From the NCBI GenBank assembly GCA_009103225.1, contig RHPI01001516.1, positions 1 to 30,482 of the forward strand: 30,482 bases of DNA. The letters run 5' to 3'. Positions 20,260-30,482 of this stretch are shown here, piece after piece; the first letter of the stretch is position 1, and each line of letters opens with the position of its first letter. Position numbers and translations under genes: made by a program. The notes under the pieces are model-generated. The model saw nothing but the letters and a program-made list of their open reading frames with translations, was not told the DNA's origin and made no database searches. The stretch is from Chlorokybus atmophyticus. Lineage: Eukaryota > Streptophyta > Chlorokybophyceae > Chlorokybales > Chlorokybaceae.

Positions 20260-21203
20260 ACAACTCTGGCAATGTCAGTCCCCCTGCGCATGAAAACACC
20301 ATTGATAGCTCCGCCAAGCTATGCCCTTACAGGGGCGTGATGCGGAGGGTATGTGGCAATTGGTGGATCGTTGGCGGCGCTGCCAGGGGCGTAGTGGGCA
20401 TTGTGGTCGAGGTCCGGGATGAATTCCATGTTCGCACAGGGCGGGCNAAAAGCAGCTACGGCACAAGTTTGGAGCCAGTTAGCAAGAAGGGAGTCTTCGT
20501 TGGCTACGAACCAGGCTCAAATGCGTACATGACTTTGCTTGAAGAGAGCCACAAGATCATTTTCAGCAGAGAGGTGGTGTTCCACGAGGGTTTACGAACA
20601 GAAGCGGGCTTCTTTTCCAATGGATAAAGATGAGGCACATCCACAAGCCGTTCCTGAGAGAGTGGAGGCTTCAGGCAAGGCAGACATCATTACAGAGGAC
20701 TTTCAAATGCCGCCTGAAAGGTGTTCAGGCGAGCAACAGCAGGCGTCTGTTCGTCGCTATCTTGAGAGGGAGAGATAAGGTCCTGACTTCTACCATAAGG
20801 CACTTTTAGGCGTGTGTTAAAAGGGAGACAGCACAAAGGAGCCAAGTACATACCAGGAGGCACTGTAAGCACTTGATGCAGAGCAGTGGCAGCAAGCCAT
20901 AGACGAGGGAATCGTGTTACTCAATGCTCACAAAACCTGGGTATTATAGAAGCTACCTTCAGGCGAGAAACCAATCCCTGTCCAGTGAGTCCTCAAGGTG
21001 AAGAGGAACGGTCTTCAAGGTGAAGAAAGACGGTCAAGACAACATGGAGCGTAACAAGGCAAGGCTGGTTGCAAAGGGCTTCTTGCGATAAGAGGGCGTG
21101 GACTTCAATGAGGTCTTCACGCCTGCAACATTCCGCACACTGCTTGCCCTGATTGCGGCTGAAGACTTGGCGCTTCACCACCTTGACGTGAAGATTGCCT
21201 TCN

Positions 21204-30482
<9,279 letters not shown>

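Larger units (their letters stand above)
19773..20446. mobile_element. Insertion-like block inside Copia, with nested palindromes
   Basis: Bounded by single Ns at 19772 and 20447, this block replaces expected Copia pol sequence. It contains a CCG/CCA repeat (about 19970-20017), a TA tract (20117-20140) and two palindromes (20055-20092 and 20156-20259). It may be a small non-autonomous DNA element (MITE-like) or a wrongly placed contig. No target-site duplication can be read because of the Ns. Confidence 0.4.
19076..21202 (+). pseudogene. Copia-type retrotransposon pol (integrase to reverse transcriptase), decayed
   Basis: The sense strand reads CIMAKQHRMPFP, then LVHMDVCGPVRF and YFATFLDDYGKLSIIYPLSL (integrase core), an in-frame TGA near 19523, then MRSNREGEYINAQLWDFF and SPYTPQQNEAAERLNRTLLE up to MWKEA (about 19740). 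The second catalytic Asp, expected in an SDNGGEY-type motif, reads SNREGEY, so the integrase is dead. 19772-20447 is unrelated, palindrome-rich sequence between Ns. Pol resumes at 20461 with KKGVFVGYEPGSNAYMTLL and SREVVFHEG. At 20850-21202 the start of the reverse transcriptase appears ([58 protein letters not shown]) with several stops. It ends at the N at 21203, where the GA tract begins. No LTR seen. Confidence 0.8.

Overview
The window looks like nuclear DNA of a eukaryote. Coding regions are split by short GT-AG introns (about 45-340 bp), there is no operon-type spacing, and the sequence between genes is full of retroelement and DNA-transposon remains and simple repeats. The Ty3/gypsy fragments carry a PHD finger after the integrase. 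I associate that design with elements of green-lineage algae, so a green alga is my best guess, at low confidence. The assembly shows its seams: a 939-bp N gap, nine single-N positions and two pairs of ~99% identical duplicated blocks, which are probably uncollapsed alleles.

Layout. 1-5490: a ~2.43-kb block present twice in direct orientation (1-2427 and 3054-5490). Each copy holds a decayed minus-strand gypsy integrase/PHD fragment and an array of 53-bp tandem repeats. 5467-7294 (-): a seven-exon gene of unknown function, reconstructed from splice sites with consistent phases. 7295-7881: a divergent intergenic region with palindromes. 7882-10601 (+): a spliced zinc-finger/OTU-protease gene. 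10711-11721 (+): a single-exon protein with a C-terminal RING-like finger. 12205-13931 (+): a zinc-finger/Tudor-like/cytosine-5 DNA methyltransferase gene whose catalytic domain resembles phage enzymes. 14135-18410 (-): a Plavaka/KDZ-like DNA transposase, interrupted by the N gap and a false duplication. 19076-21202 (+): a decayed Copia integrase and reverse transcriptase, broken by a palindrome-rich insertion. 21204-28150: an uninterrupted (GA)n tract of ~6.95 kb. 28151-30482: CA/TG-rich sequence with no gene I can support.

The most interesting part is 5.5-18.4 kb. A DNA-methylation writer, a ubiquitin-type protease (OTU), a RING-like protein and an orphan spliced gene sit next to a DNA transposase. 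The OTU and methyltransferase proteins start with a similar C2HC finger. Fungal KDZ/Plavaka-class transposons are known to associate with DNA-modification enzymes (TET/JBP), and retrotransposons in some algae carry cytosine methyltransferases. A transposon-linked epigenetic/ubiquitin gene set in an alga-like genome would extend that theme. Whether these genes form one mobile unit is inference: I could not find clear terminal inverted repeats around the block.
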